The notes under the pieces were generated by a model, which worked only from the letters and a program-made list of their open reading frames with translations, was not told the origin of the DNA and made no database searches. Below, piece by piece: positions 1 to 5,982 of a stretch of 12,718 bases of DNA. A program made the translations under genes and the position numbers. Source of the DNA: JBOFEH01 sp051650265 (GTDB lineage: Bacteria; Bacillota; Clostridia; Lachnospirales; Cellulosilyticaceae); assembly GCA_051650265.1 (NCBI GenBank), contig JBOFIR010000090.1, positions 1 through 12,718 of the forward strand, read 5' to 3'. The stretch's first letter is position 1, and the number at the start of each line of letters is the position of its first letter.

Positions 1-647
1 TTCCCTTCATGATTGCGATAATAGATATAAGAATAAATCATTGGTGCAAAGATGCAGATGAAAATACCTGCTGTAGATAAGTAGCCGATGATGACGTGAG
101 AAAAGAGTCCATCAAGGATCATAAATACGCCAGCAAGTGCAAAAGCATAGCCACCAAAGCGGTGTGTTGCACGCCAGTTGTCTTCATTATTGAGTGCCCA
201 GGGGATACGAATACCGAATGTATAGTTTGGACGAATCTGAGGCATGTAGTTACCAATGATAATGAAGAGTACACCGACTGCAACAGGAACGATCATGCCT
301 ACTGAGAGATTGTAACCAATACTTACAAGAACAGTTACCCAGTGGATCAGCATCATAAAGATTGTAATAAGAAGTGTCACTAAGTGGTAAGCTTTGGCAT
401 GCTTTTCATAAGAAGCTTTCTTAGGATCAATCTTAGGAATAACCACTAAGAGCAGGAGCATGAAGAGTGGCAATGCACCTGTGAGCAATGCATAGTTGCG
501 GCTCCCGTAGCTATCAATCTCACCTGCAGCATTCCAGTGGATTGGGATTTGTGCAGGGAGGTTTGGCAGTACAAAAAATGTGGCAACGAGTGAGATTAAA
601 CTAAGTACCACACATACAAGTAAAAGTGGGTTATGATTTTTTTTCAT
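1..647 (-). CDS. sdpI: SdpI-family membrane protein (partial, 3' end off window)
   Basis: Reading the minus strand from ATG at 647 gives 215 open codons before the window edge. Family members are only slightly over 200 residues, so little is missing. The product is a polytopic membrane protein with about six hydrophobic segments (about residues 7-28, 52-71, 88-110, 114-134, 165-185, 187-206). It has the DUF1648-like N-terminal signature PIHWNAAGEIDSYGSR (35-50) and the SdpI-type motif NYTFGIRIPWALNNEDNW (141-158). In Bacillus subtilis SdpI gives immunity to the SdpC toxin and holds SdpR at the membrane when toxin is present. Here the start lies inside the end of the sdpR-like gene (17-bp overlap), with AAAGGA about nine bases upstream, so the two are translated together. 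No sdpABC toxin genes are visible. Family assignment is confident; the immunity role is inferred. Confidence 0.9.
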   Translation of the reverse strand, partial: MKKNHNPLLLVCVVLSLISLVATFFVLPNLPAQIPIHWNAAGEIDSYGSRNYALLTGALPLFMLLLLVVIPKIDPKKASYEKHAKAYHLVTLLITIFMMLIHWVTVLVSIGYNLSVGMIVPVAVGVLFIIIGNYMPQIRPNYTFGIRIPWALNNEDNWRATHRFGGYAFALAGVFMILDGLFSHVIIGYLSTAGIFICIFAPMIYSYIYYRNHEG

Positions 648-912
648 GGTCATCATCCTTTCCTAGCATTTCAAAGAAAAAACGGATAGCTTCTTGAAAT
701 GTGGTTGTATTAAGTGAATAAAGAACGTTTTGCCCTTGCTTTTCAGAGAGCACCAGCTGTGCTTGCTTGAGTGCATTGAGATGGTGACTGATGGAGGGCT
801 TTGCAATATCAAAGTAGCTTGCAATTTCCCCTGCCGTAAGGTCTTTTTCCTTGAGGAGCTGGAGAATCTGTCTACGTGTTGGATCTGATAAGGCTTTAAA
901 TACATCATTCAT
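631..912 (-). CDS. sdpR: ArsR/SdpR-type winged-helix autorepressor
   Basis: This 93-residue protein is an ArsR-family winged-helix repressor. The N-terminus VFKALSDPTRRQILQLL (residues 4-20) and recognition-helix region AKPSISHHLNALKQ (37-50) are characteristic, and SLNTT (66-70) matches SdpR-type members. The metal-binding ELCVCD motif of arsenic/cadmium sensors is absent, so metal sensing is unlikely. In B. subtilis SdpR represses its own sdpRI operon and is relieved when SdpI sequesters it. The gene order and overlap with the SdpI gene are the same here. The ATG at 912 is preceded by AAAGGAG seven bases upstream. A consensus promoter and a long palindrome lie just upstream, consistent with autorepression. 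The acidic/basic tail (DDDHEKKS) is translated over the sdpI start. Confidence 0.92.
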   Translation of the reverse strand: MNDVFKALSDPTRRQILQLLKEKDLTAGEIASYFDIAKPSISHHLNALKQAQLVLSEKQGQNVLYSLNTTTFQEAIRFFFEMLGKDDDHEKKS

Positions 913-946
913 GATGAGACTCCTTTCTAGATTATGACTTGGAGTA

Positions 947-978
947 TTAGATAATTAGATAATTATCTAACTATCTAA
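947..978. promoter_or_regulatory. 32-bp palindrome, probable SdpR operator
   Basis: Two tandem TTAGATAA octamers face their inverted counterpart, giving a 32-bp palindrome with a single mismatched pair (position 954 against 971). It starts five bases downstream of the -10 element of the minus-strand promoter and covers the expected transcription start. This is a classic repressor position. Binding by the adjacent ArsR-type protein is inferred. Confidence 0.75.
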
Positions 979-982
979 ACGA

Positions 983-1011
983 AGTATAAACCTACGTGTA
1001 AAAAATGTCAA
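983..1011 (-). promoter_or_regulatory. SigA-type promoter of sdpRI
   Basis: On the minus strand TTGACA (1011-1006) is followed after exactly 17 bases by TATACT (988-983). This is an essentially consensus housekeeping promoter, with a predicted start near 976 inside the palindrome. A strong promoter blocked by an operator fits a repressed, inducible operon. Confidence 0.85.
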
Positions 1012-1054
1012 TATCAGAATAAATAAATATTATTTTTAATATTTAGAAAATATA

Positions 1055-1083
1055 TTGTTGCCGATCTGTGGAAAGCATATAAT
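1055..1083 (+). promoter_or_regulatory. SigA-type promoter of pit operon
   Basis: TTGTTG (1055-1060), a 17-base spacer and TATAAT (1078-1083) lie 36 bases upstream of the permease start codon. The promoter is divergent from the sdpRI promoter, with -35 elements about 44 bases apart. No obvious Pho-box repeat was recognised by eye. Confidence 0.7.
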
Positions 1084-1119
1084 AAATGCGTACAACTAAA
1101 TTTGAAAGGTGATGAGATC

Positions 1120-2172
1120 ATGACGATTTCACTTTCTGAGTTTCTCTCGCAACTGATTTCTAGTCCAGAACTATTTATCACAGTGGTTCTAACCTTAGGA
1201 GTAATCCTGGTTAATGGATGGACTGATGCGCCCAATGCGATTGCGACCTGTGTCTCCACAAGGTCTATGAAGCCGCGGGCAGCGATTTTGATGGCTGCAA
1301 TCTTTAATTTTCTAGGGGTGTTGGTGATGACGGCGGTTAATGCTACAGTAGCCCAGACTATCTATAAGATGGTGGACTTTGGGGGCAATTCGAGTAATGC
1401 GTTGGTGGCATTGTGTGCAGCTATGTTTGCCATTGTCACATGGGCAACTGCGGCATGGTGGTTTGGGATTCCAACCAGTGAGAGCCATGCACTGATTGCG
1501 GGGATATCCGGTGCAGCTATTGCACTACAAGGTGGCCTTGCAGGGATCAATGGGAATGAATGGGTAAAGGTTATATACGGGATTGTATTATCTACCGTTT
1601 TAGGATTTGTATTGGGATGGGTAGTCGTCAAAGTGACAGGCTTAGTCTGTAAGCGGATGGATCGCAGGCAAACAGAAGGCTTCTTCAAGAAGGCACAGAT
1701 TGCAGGAGGTGCAGCCATGGCATTTATGCATGGTGCGCAAGATGGGCAGAAGTTCATGGGGGTCTTTATGCTAGGGATCTTCCTTGCGAGAGGGCAAGGT
1801 GAAGTGACACAGTTTGTGATCCCCATCTGGCTCATGGTACTGTGCTCGGCGGTGATGGCGCTTGGAACTTCGATAGGCGGATACCGAATTATCAAGGCTG
1901 TGGGCATGGATATGGTAAAGCTTGAGAAATATCAAGGATTTGCCGCAGACTTTGCAGCCGCAGGATGTTTGCTATTTTCTTCATTGACAGGGCTACCTGT
2001 AAGCACCACACATACCAAAACAACAGCAATCATGGGTGTTGGGGCGGCCAAACGTCTGTCTTCAGTGAACTGGGGTGTGGTTAAAGAGATGGTTTATGCA
2101 TGGGTATTAACATTCCCAGGGTGTGGGCTCATTGGTTATATGATGGCGAAGCTTTTTATGTGGATTTTTTAG
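1120..2172 (+). CDS. pit: PiT-family inorganic phosphate permease
   Basis: This 350-residue, strongly hydrophobic protein belongs to the PiT family (cation-coupled low-affinity phosphate uptake across the cytoplasmic membrane). The two family signature repeats are visible: NGWTDAPNAIAT (residues 32-43) in the N-terminal half and GLPVSTTHTKTTAIMGVG (291-308) in the C-terminal half. The internal motifs GIPTSESHALIAG (116-128) and HGAQDGQK (204-211) are also present. A basic cytoplasmic loop (about 178-191) separates the halves. I chose ATG at 1120 because AAAGGTGAT lies just upstream. An in-frame TTG at 1102 has no site of its own and would add six residues. The gene is followed after 63 bases by its DUF47 partner, a common Pit arrangement. 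Phosphate is the likely substrate; sulfate or metal-phosphate variants cannot be excluded by eye. Confidence 0.93.
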   Translation: MTISLSEFLSQLISSPELFITVVLTLGVILVNGWTDAPNAIATCVSTRSMKPRAAILMAAIFNFLGVLVMTAVNATVAQTIYKMVDFGGNSSNALVALCAAMFAIVTWATAAWWFGIPTSESHALIAGISGAAIALQGGLAGINGNEWVKVIYGIVLSTVLGFVLGWVVVKVTGLVCKRMDRRQTEGFFKKAQIAGGAAMAFMHGAQDGQKFMGVFMLGIFLARGQGEVTQFVIPIWLMVLCSAVMALGTSIGGYRIIKAVGMDMVKLEKYQGFAADFAAAGCLLFSSLTGLPVSTTHTKTTAIMGVGAAKRLSSVNWGVVKEMVYAWVLTFPGCGLIGYMMAKLFMWIF

Positions 2173-2235
2173 AGATGTGCCACATATGTTTAGAGTAAAT
2201 ACAACATGTAATACATAGGAAGGGTAGGAACCATA

Positions 2236-2859
2236 ATGTCACGTAGAAAAGACTTTGATTATTTTGCAATGTTTGTAGAGGCAGTAGAATATGCTTGTGA
2301 TGCAGCAACCATGCTTCACCGCATATTGGGTCATTTTGAGACCGCAAAGCTAGAAGAGCAAATGCGAGCAATGCATGAGATTGAGCATGCGGCAGACAAC
2401 ATCAAACATGAGATGATGAAAGAACTTGCAAGAGCTTTTATCACCCCTATTGAGCGTGAGGATATTATTTTGCTAGCCCAAGAGATTGATGATGTGACCG
2501 ATGCGATTGAAGATGTCCTTTTACACCTTTATATGTTTAATATCCAGACCATTCGGCCAGAAGCACTCCGCTTTACAGGCATTATCGAAAAATGCTGTGA
2601 AGCGTTGAAAGTCGCACTAGAGGCACTGCCTAACTTCAAAAAGCCAGAGCTACTTAGCAAAAGTATTGTAGAAGTCAACGGATTCGAAGAGATGGGCGAT
2701 AGCATGTACAAAGAAGCGATGCATACCCTGTACAGAGATGTGAAAGACCCAATAGAAGTGATGAGCTGGAGTAGAATGTTTACATGCCTTGAGAAGTGCT
2801 GCGATACCTGTGAGCATGTGGCAGATGCAGTGGAAACAATCGTCATGAAAAACTCATAG
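2236..2859 (+). CDS. DUF47/PhoU-like Pit accessory protein
   Basis: This 207-residue soluble, all-alpha protein is of the DUF47 (PF01865) family, related to PhoU. Seen features are the N-terminal FDYFAMFVEAVEYACDAA, the helix HEIEHAADNIKHEMMKELARAFITPIEREDI (split across residues 46-76) and the C-terminal repeat-like segment CLEKCCDTCEHVADAVETIVMK. These acidic/His helices are the ones that bind metal in PhoU-type proteins. DUF47 proteins encoded next to pit genes are thought to modulate the permease, and the 63-base spacing without a terminator puts both in one transcript. The ATG is preceded by a GGAAGGGTAGG stretch with slightly long spacing. The length is normal for the family. Its exact regulatory role is known only from the family. 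Confidence 0.9.
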   Translation: MSRRKDFDYFAMFVEAVEYACDAATMLHRILGHFETAKLEEQMRAMHEIEHAADNIKHEMMKELARAFITPIEREDIILLAQEIDDVTDAIEDVLLHLYMFNIQTIRPEALRFTGIIEKCCEALKVALEALPNFKKPELLSKSIVEVNGFEEMGDSMYKEAMHTLYRDVKDPIEVMSWSRMFTCLEKCCDTCEHVADAVETIVMKNS

Positions 2860-2864
2860 AGTAT

Positions 2865-2914
2865 AAAAAATACCCAAGGGCCACATTGATAATGGGCAGC
2901 CCTTGGGTATTTTT
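2865..2914. terminator. Bidirectional terminator, family copy A
   Basis: A 16-bp perfect stem (2866-2881 with 2899-2914, core TACCCAAGGGC) encloses a 17-base loop, with A-tract on one side and T-tract on the other. It therefore ends both the pit operon (plus) and the acetyltransferase gene (minus, stop at 2919). Near-identical arms recur at 5933-5982 and, diverged, at 4447-4489. Confidence 0.9.
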
Positions 2915-2918
2915 GTTG

Positions 2919-3410
2919 TTAGGATTGAAATAAGTCTTTTGTAATCTCTAGATAAGTTTCATCAGCTTCCAAAAATGCCGGTCTTGGTTTGCTCACAAAG
3001 CCAATGCGCTCATAGAGTTGCCAAGCTTTTTGGTTGGCAGGTGCAGGCTCTACATAAGCTTTTGTCGCTAAGTCTAATGCAAAGACTTGGTTGATCACAT
3101 AGCGCAGTGCATAAGCAGCAATCCCCTTACCTTGGGCTTTAGGAAGCAATTTGATATCTAGTGAAGCCAGATCATGAGCACGGTCAACGTCATAACATGT
3201 TTCCCCACAGTAGCCAAGTTCATCCGTATAGATACTAAAGTGTTGATAGAAAGGGTTTTTCTGACCATTTTCTAGCCAACGCTCTAGTTGATCCAATGTG
3301 ATCCCAAGTCCATTTGGGAAACCTACGTAGAACATGACTTCACCATTATTCCATAAATCCATGACATTTTCTAAATCTGCTGCTGATGTTTCTCGAATCG
3401 TTATATTCAA
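2919..3410 (-). CDS. GNAT-family N-acetyltransferase
   Basis: This 163-residue GNAT protein transfers an acetyl group from acetyl-CoA to an amine substrate that cannot be predicted. The acetyl-CoA pyrophosphate loop is KAQGKGIA (residues 91-98), preceded by the beta-4 strand SLDIKLLP. The later segment PANQKAWQLYERIGFV (124-139) is the usual motif B region, with the conserved Asn and Tyr. The N-terminal IRETSAADLENVMDLWNN is typical. The start is TTG at 3410, not ATG: AGGAGG at 3423-3418 stands seven bases upstream and no in-frame ATG offers a better site. The gene converges on the pit operon and shares its terminator. A candidate promoter and a 20-codon leader ORF lie upstream. The use of TTG after a long leader may mean modest or regulated expression. 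Confidence 0.88.
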   Translation of the reverse strand: MNITIRETSAADLENVMDLWNNGEVMFYVGFPNGLGITLDQLERWLENGQKNPFYQHFSIYTDELGYCGETCYDVDRAHDLASLDIKLLPKAQGKGIAAYALRYVINQVFALDLATKAYVEPAPANQKAWQLYERIGFVSKPRPAFLEADETYLEITKDLFQS

Positions 3411-3438
3411 AATAAATCCTCCTCGTATAAGAATCGGG

Positions 3439-3501
3439 TTAAAGTATAGTCACCCTCCTCAGTGCAGTTGTGAATTGATTTGTTTTGGATGTTGTTTTCA
3501 T
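3439..3501 (-). CDS. Possible 20-residue leader peptide ahead of GNAT gene
   Basis: On the minus strand an ATG at 3501 opens a 20-codon frame ending TAA at 3441-3439. It is preceded by AAAGGGGG with a seven-base spacing, which is a strong ribosome binding site. It lies between the candidate promoter (-10 at 3539-3534) and the TTG start of the acetyltransferase at 3410. The peptide MKTTSKTNQFTTALRRVTIL is rich in threonine and has no recognised family. A second SD-like run (GAGGAGGG) occurs within its 3' end. It may be a regulatory leader or a chance ORF; the site-plus-ATG combination is what makes it worth listing. Confidence 0.35.
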   Translation of the reverse strand: MKTTSKTNQFTTALRRVTIL

Positions 3502-3533
3502 TATAATTCCCCCTTTCCGATTTGTATGGGAAT

Positions 3534-3561
3534 ATTATACGATATATTTTGAATGGTTGAA
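3534..3561 (-). promoter_or_regulatory. Candidate promoter for GNAT gene
   Basis: On the minus strand TTCAAC (3561-3556), a 16-base spacer and a perfect TATAAT (3539-3534) predict a start near 3527. The -35 hexamer overlaps the -35 of the divergent plus-strand promoter at 3557-3562. Confidence 0.6.
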
Positions 3562-3586
3562 ATATTAAATTTCTATTTGTTATACT
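3557..3586 (+). promoter_or_regulatory. Candidate promoter for small membrane protein
   Basis: TTGAAA (3557-3562), an 18-base spacer and TATACT (3581-3586) lie 57 bases before the GTG start at 3643. The -35 occupies the same bases as the divergent -35 on the other strand, so the two promoters probably compete for polymerase. Confidence 0.6.
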
Positions 3587-3642
3587 GAAGTTGATTATTG
3601 AATAAGTTATTATTTACAAGTCTTTAAAAATGGAGGAATAGG

Positions 3643-4050
3643 GTGAAAACATATCTAAAAGAACATTGGAAAAATATTTTATTGCTGTATTGTGGGATTT
3701 ATACCGTAGTGACAGTACTTAACAGTGTTGCGTATCTTTTAAATGGCATCTATGAAGACCCAAGTGGAAATTGGCATGAACTATCTCGGGCAGTGATTGT
3801 CTTTATTGGAGTACTAGTTATTCAACTCGAAAAAAATGTTCGTATTAAAAATGTTTTACTTAAAGAACTGATCATTTATATTCCAGCCATGCTATTAGTG
3901 TTTGGATATGTATGGCTAGATGGATTACGGGAGCCATTGGCAAGTAACGCCTATTCTGGTATATTTGTTATTTTTACAAGTTCTTGGATTTGTTATAGTC
4001 TTATTATGTTCGCGTTGAGGTTTATGAGACAAAGAATGAATAACAAATAA
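3643..4050 (+). CDS. Small four-helix membrane protein, function unknown
   Basis: This 135-residue protein has four hydrophobic segments (about residues 11-34, 48-62, 75-93, 103-126), a positively charged N-terminus (MKTYLKEHWK) and a basic C-terminal tail (RFMRQRMNNK). That suggests an integral membrane protein with both ends in the cytoplasm. Short charged loops (LEKNVRIKN, 62-70) separate the helices. I do not recognise a catalytic motif. It resembles the small DUF-type membrane proteins common in clostridia (possibly DUF6608), but this is a memory-based suggestion only. The start is GTG at 3643 with GGAGG eight bases upstream. It is monocistronic as far as can be seen, with its own promoter and no strong terminator directly after it. 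Its base composition is AT-rich, like the decayed region that follows. Confidence 0.8.
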   Translation: MKTYLKEHWKNILLLYCGIYTVVTVLNSVAYLLNGIYEDPSGNWHELSRAVIVFIGVLVIQLEKNVRIKNVLLKELIIYIPAMLLVFGYVWLDGLREPLASNAYSGIFVIFTSSWICYSLIMFALRFMRQRMNNK

Positions 4051-4100
4051 AATGCTCCCATTTCAAGTCCTTTTCTCATCCAAACAAACTTAGTTTTTGT

Positions 4101-4143
4101 TACTCATTATTATGCAGATTATGTTCTGCTATTAAAATGAGTA
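4101..4143. repeat. Imperfect inverted repeat (hairpin)
   Basis: TACTCATT (4101-4108) pairs with AATGAGTA (4136-4143), and inside it GCAGA (4114-4118) pairs with TCTGC (4125-4129), with unpaired A/T-rich bulges between. It lies right after the stop codon of the minus-strand gene fragment (4146-4144) and could be a weak terminator for it. There is no clear U-tract. Confidence 0.4.
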
Positions 4144-4326
4144 CTATTTTACAACTCCAATTATTTCTTCTACAGCTTGAGCCCAATATCTTTCTGGAAT
4201 ATGAGGCCAGATACAATTGCCACCTTCATTATTATATAATGTCATTGCTTTTGATAGCACTGTGCCATGTGAGATATTACCCTTACGTAATAAATTTTCT
4301 GTTACGATACACCAATAAGGGGCATA
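4144..4326 (-). pseudogene. 3' fragment of an unidentified gene
   Basis: The minus strand carries 60 open codons ending in TAG (4146-4144), with protein-like composition: segments such as NLLRKGNISHGTVLSKAM, GGNCIWPHIPERYW and AQAVEEIIGVVK. No start codon with a ribosome site precedes it. The frame closes at a stop just upstream of 4326, where plus-strand similarity to a different gene tail (Rpn type) begins. I therefore read it as the C-terminal remnant of a gene cut at about 4321-4327. I do not recognise the family. A shadow frame on the plus strand (4137-4340) is much less protein-like. Confidence 0.5.
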
Positions 4327-4440
4327 TTAGAAGCAAGTAGACAGATGGCGAAGAAGTTACTGGATAAAGGTATGAGTATCCAAGAGATTATGACGATTAC
4401 AGAACTTTCAAAGGAAGATATAGAGGCAATCAATTCATAA
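4327..4440 (+). pseudogene. C-terminal tail of Rpn/PD-(D/E)XK nuclease-type gene (copy 1)
   Basis: Only about 37 codons remain (LEASRQMAKKLLDKGMSI then QEIMTITELSKEDIEAINS, stop TAA at 4438-4440). They show the helical ending typical of Rpn-family recombination-promoting nucleases/putative transposases (TIGR01784/PF12784-like): a kinked helix KKLLDKGMSI followed by a small helix-turn-helix-like repeat TELSKEDIEAI. The nuclease domain that should precede it (about 200+ residues) is absent; the upstream DNA belongs to a different fragment on the other strand. The frame stays open for some codons upstream but loses family character. A hairpin terminator of the recurring family follows six bases later. 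The family call rests on the tail alone. Confidence 0.6.
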
Positions 4441-4446
4441 GTATAA

Positions 4447-4489
4447 AAGAAATATCCAAGGATCTGCAATGGATCTTTGGGTATTTTTT
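4447..4489 (+). terminator. Terminator-like hairpin, diverged family copy C
   Basis: Arms 4447-4464 and 4472-4489 pair with a seven-base loop, mostly Watson-Crick with two G-T wobbles, ending in a run of seven T. The core ATATCCAAGGATC / GATCTTTGGGTAT is a diverged version of the TACCCAAGGG stem at 2865-2914 and 5933-5982. It immediately follows the first Rpn tail. Confidence 0.7.
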
Positions 4490-4756
4490 TATACCGTATG
4501 CATTGCGAATTCCAGAAAGTGAAAATTACATACGCTATATCAGTTATAAGATTAGCAATAGTATCATTGATTGGAGAGGTAAAAATAGAAATGAGAGCTT
4601 CTAAGAAGGGGTTACTAAACTGTTCATAGGCGACGTTGAATTTGATGCGGATAATATGTTTTTTGTAGGCATAAGACAACCTCTGCTGTAAATAGTATTT
4701 ATAAGTAGAATATGAGATAACGCAGTAGGATAGCAGTGAAAAAAGGGGGGGATAAG
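4490..4756. other. AT-rich stretch without an intact gene
   Basis: No convincing gene is seen here. One plus-strand frame (4500-4691) is open except for a single internal TAA. It ends in a protein-like segment (LFIGDVEFDADNMFFVGI then RQPLL) before a TAA at 4689, so it may be another decayed coding remnant. Its complement on the minus strand is also open, so direction is uncertain. No clear promoter for the following glycosyltransferase gene was found. Confidence 0.4.
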
Positions 4757-5737
4757 GTGAGGGTTCTATTATTTGGGAAAGACCAAATTTTTCTGCAAGA
4801 CTTGATTTGGGGATTTGAGAATGAAGGGCATCAGGTAAGGGGGATAATGCCTGAATCCATAGCAGATTACCAAAAAGAAATTTCACAGCAAGAAGTTGAT
4901 TTAGTGATGACTTTTGGGTCGCCTTCATGCTACAACAGGAAAGAAATTATAGCATTTATGGGGACACGAGGAGTGGACGCTTCATATAAATATATTCATT
5001 GGGATACTGATGGAATTACCTGGGCACGGGATTACGAAATGCCATTTGTTCTTATGGGAAAACCTGACTTGGTTCTTACTATATGCCCTGACTTTTTTTT
5101 GTTTTTAAAGTCACAAAATATACCATGTGAGATGCTTGCTTATGGGTTCAATCCCACAACGCACTATATGATGAATAAAGAAGAGGAAAAACAAGGTGTT
5201 GTATTTGTAGGAAATAGTTATGGAAATATTATTAAAAATCAACCTAACCACTATAGAACATTATCGGTAAAAACTTTGATTGGTGCATTTGCTGAAACCA
5301 ATATCCCACTAGAAATCTGGGGGGATAGTAACCATTTGAATGTCATAAGGAATATTATGGGATACCCTATTCCAGAACAGTACTATAAGGGTAAGTGTCC
5401 TTATGAATTAACAAGACAAGTCTATGAACAGGCATTTGTAAATTTAGTGCCACAAAACCATCCAGGGCATCTGACTAAACGCACTTATGAAATTCTAGCA
5501 AGTGGTGGAGTGATGATTACTTATGATACGCCAGAGGTAAGAAGAGCATTTAGGGTTGGAGAAGAGCTTCTTGTTGCCAAAACAACACAAGAGGTTTTAA
5601 CGTGTTACAATACATTGAAAAATGATGAGGCCTATTATAATGAAATAAGACAAAAAGGCTATCAAGCTGTACAACGGCACTCTTATGCATCTCGAGTTAA
5701 GGAAATAATGGGCTTTTTGGGTGAAATGTCTATGTAA
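4757..5737 (+). CDS. CgeB-like glycosyltransferase (DUF3880 + group 1 GT)
   Basis: This 326-residue cytoplasmic protein has the two-domain GT-B layout of CgeB-type proteins. The N-terminal Rossmann half begins MRVLLFGKDQIFLQDLIWGF and contains YIHWDTDGITWARDYEM (about 79-95), as in DUF3880. The C-terminal half begins with GVVFVGNSYGN (147-157) and carries NLVPQNHPGHLTKRTYEILASGG (229-251), the donor-binding KRTYEILA-SGG signature of this group. Family members glycosylate spore-coat, flagellar or other proteins using a nucleotide sugar; the acceptor here is unknown. I chose GTG at 4757 because a long G-run (AAAGGGGGGG) sits six bases before it. The GTG at 4736 would place that site inside the gene. 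It stands alone between two Rpn-gene tails in AT-rich DNA, which suggests acquisition. The gene itself is intact. Confidence 0.85.
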   Translation: MRVLLFGKDQIFLQDLIWGFENEGHQVRGIMPESIADYQKEISQQEVDLVMTFGSPSCYNRKEIIAFMGTRGVDASYKYIHWDTDGITWARDYEMPFVLMGKPDLVLTICPDFFLFLKSQNIPCEMLAYGFNPTTHYMMNKEEEKQGVVFVGNSYGNIIKNQPNHYRTLSVKTLIGAFAETNIPLEIWGDSNHLNVIRNIMGYPIPEQYYKGKCPYELTRQVYEQAFVNLVPQNHPGHLTKRTYEILASGGVMITYDTPEVRRAFRVGEELLVAKTTQEVLTCYNTLKNDEAYYNEIRQKGYQAVQRHSYASRVKEIMGFLGEMSM

Positions 5738-5743
5738 GTTTGA

Positions 5744-5902
5744 GGGAGAGAAGAGGGAATAAAAGAAGGGATAGAGCAGGGGGTTAGAAAAAGAAAGTTG
5801 GTAGTGGCGAGAGCTGTGTTAGATGTATTGGATGAGATGATTGCATTGAAGGTAGGAATGACTATTGATGAAATCTCTAAATTACGAAAAGAAACATGTT
5901 AA
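5744..5902 (+). pseudogene. C-terminal tail of Rpn/PD-(D/E)XK nuclease-type gene (copy 2)
   Basis: Fifty-two codons (GREEGIKEGIEQGVRKRK, LVVARAVLDVLDEMIALK, VGMTIDEISKLRKETC, stop TAA at 5900-5902) show the signature ending of Rpn-family nuclease/putative transposase proteins: a charged GREEGxKEGIEQG repeat, a long helix, and a short GMTIDEI-type HTH-like end. The nuclease domain is missing. The tail lies in the same reading frame as the upstream glycosyltransferase, separated from it only by TAA (5735-5737), one codon and TGA (5741-5743). No ribosome site or start codon of its own is seen. A strong hairpin terminator follows after 30 bases. Its sequence differs from copy 1, so they come from different family members. 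Confidence 0.72.
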
Positions 5903-5932
5903 AATAAAGCATCTAAAAAATAAGATAAATAT

Positions 5933-5982
5933 AAAAAATACCCAAGGGCGATTTTGTAATAGAATCCCCTTGGGTATTTTTT
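5933..5982. terminator. Terminator hairpin, family copy B
   Basis: A 16-bp perfect stem (5933-5948 with 5967-5982) surrounds an 18-base loop and ends in a T-run; the reverse strand also ends in T. Bases 5930-5949 are identical to 2862-2881, a 20-base exact match to copy A. Confidence 0.9.

Noticed and set aside
96..305. Plus-strand 69-codon frame at the left end
   Set aside because: It is antisense to the SdpI coding region, which is continuous from 647 to the window edge and carries clear family motifs.
947..978. Palindrome considered as a transposon end or recombination site
   Set aside because: Its position at the +1 of a consensus promoter for an ArsR-type repressor gene is explained better by operator function, and there are no target-site duplications or adjoining transposase.
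1362..1907. A 181-codon open frame antisense to the phosphate permease gene
   Set aside because: Shadow of the Pit coding sequence; Pro/Ala/Thr-rich composition follows from the complementary codons and no promoter or ribosome site supports it.
3334..3552. Plus-strand 72-codon frame crossing the acetyltransferase start region
   Set aside because: It overlaps the 5' end of the GNAT gene, its leader and its promoter on the opposite strand and shows no family features.
4137..4340. Plus-strand 67-codon frame
   Set aside because: The complementary minus-strand frame (4144-4326) is far more protein-like and ends in a proper stop followed by a hairpin; the plus frame has no ribosome site.
4302..4928. 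A 208-codon open frame on the minus strand
   Set aside because: It runs antisense over both the first Rpn tail and the start of the well-supported glycosyltransferase gene, has low-complexity hydrophobic composition from AT-rich DNA, and has no convincing ribosome site.
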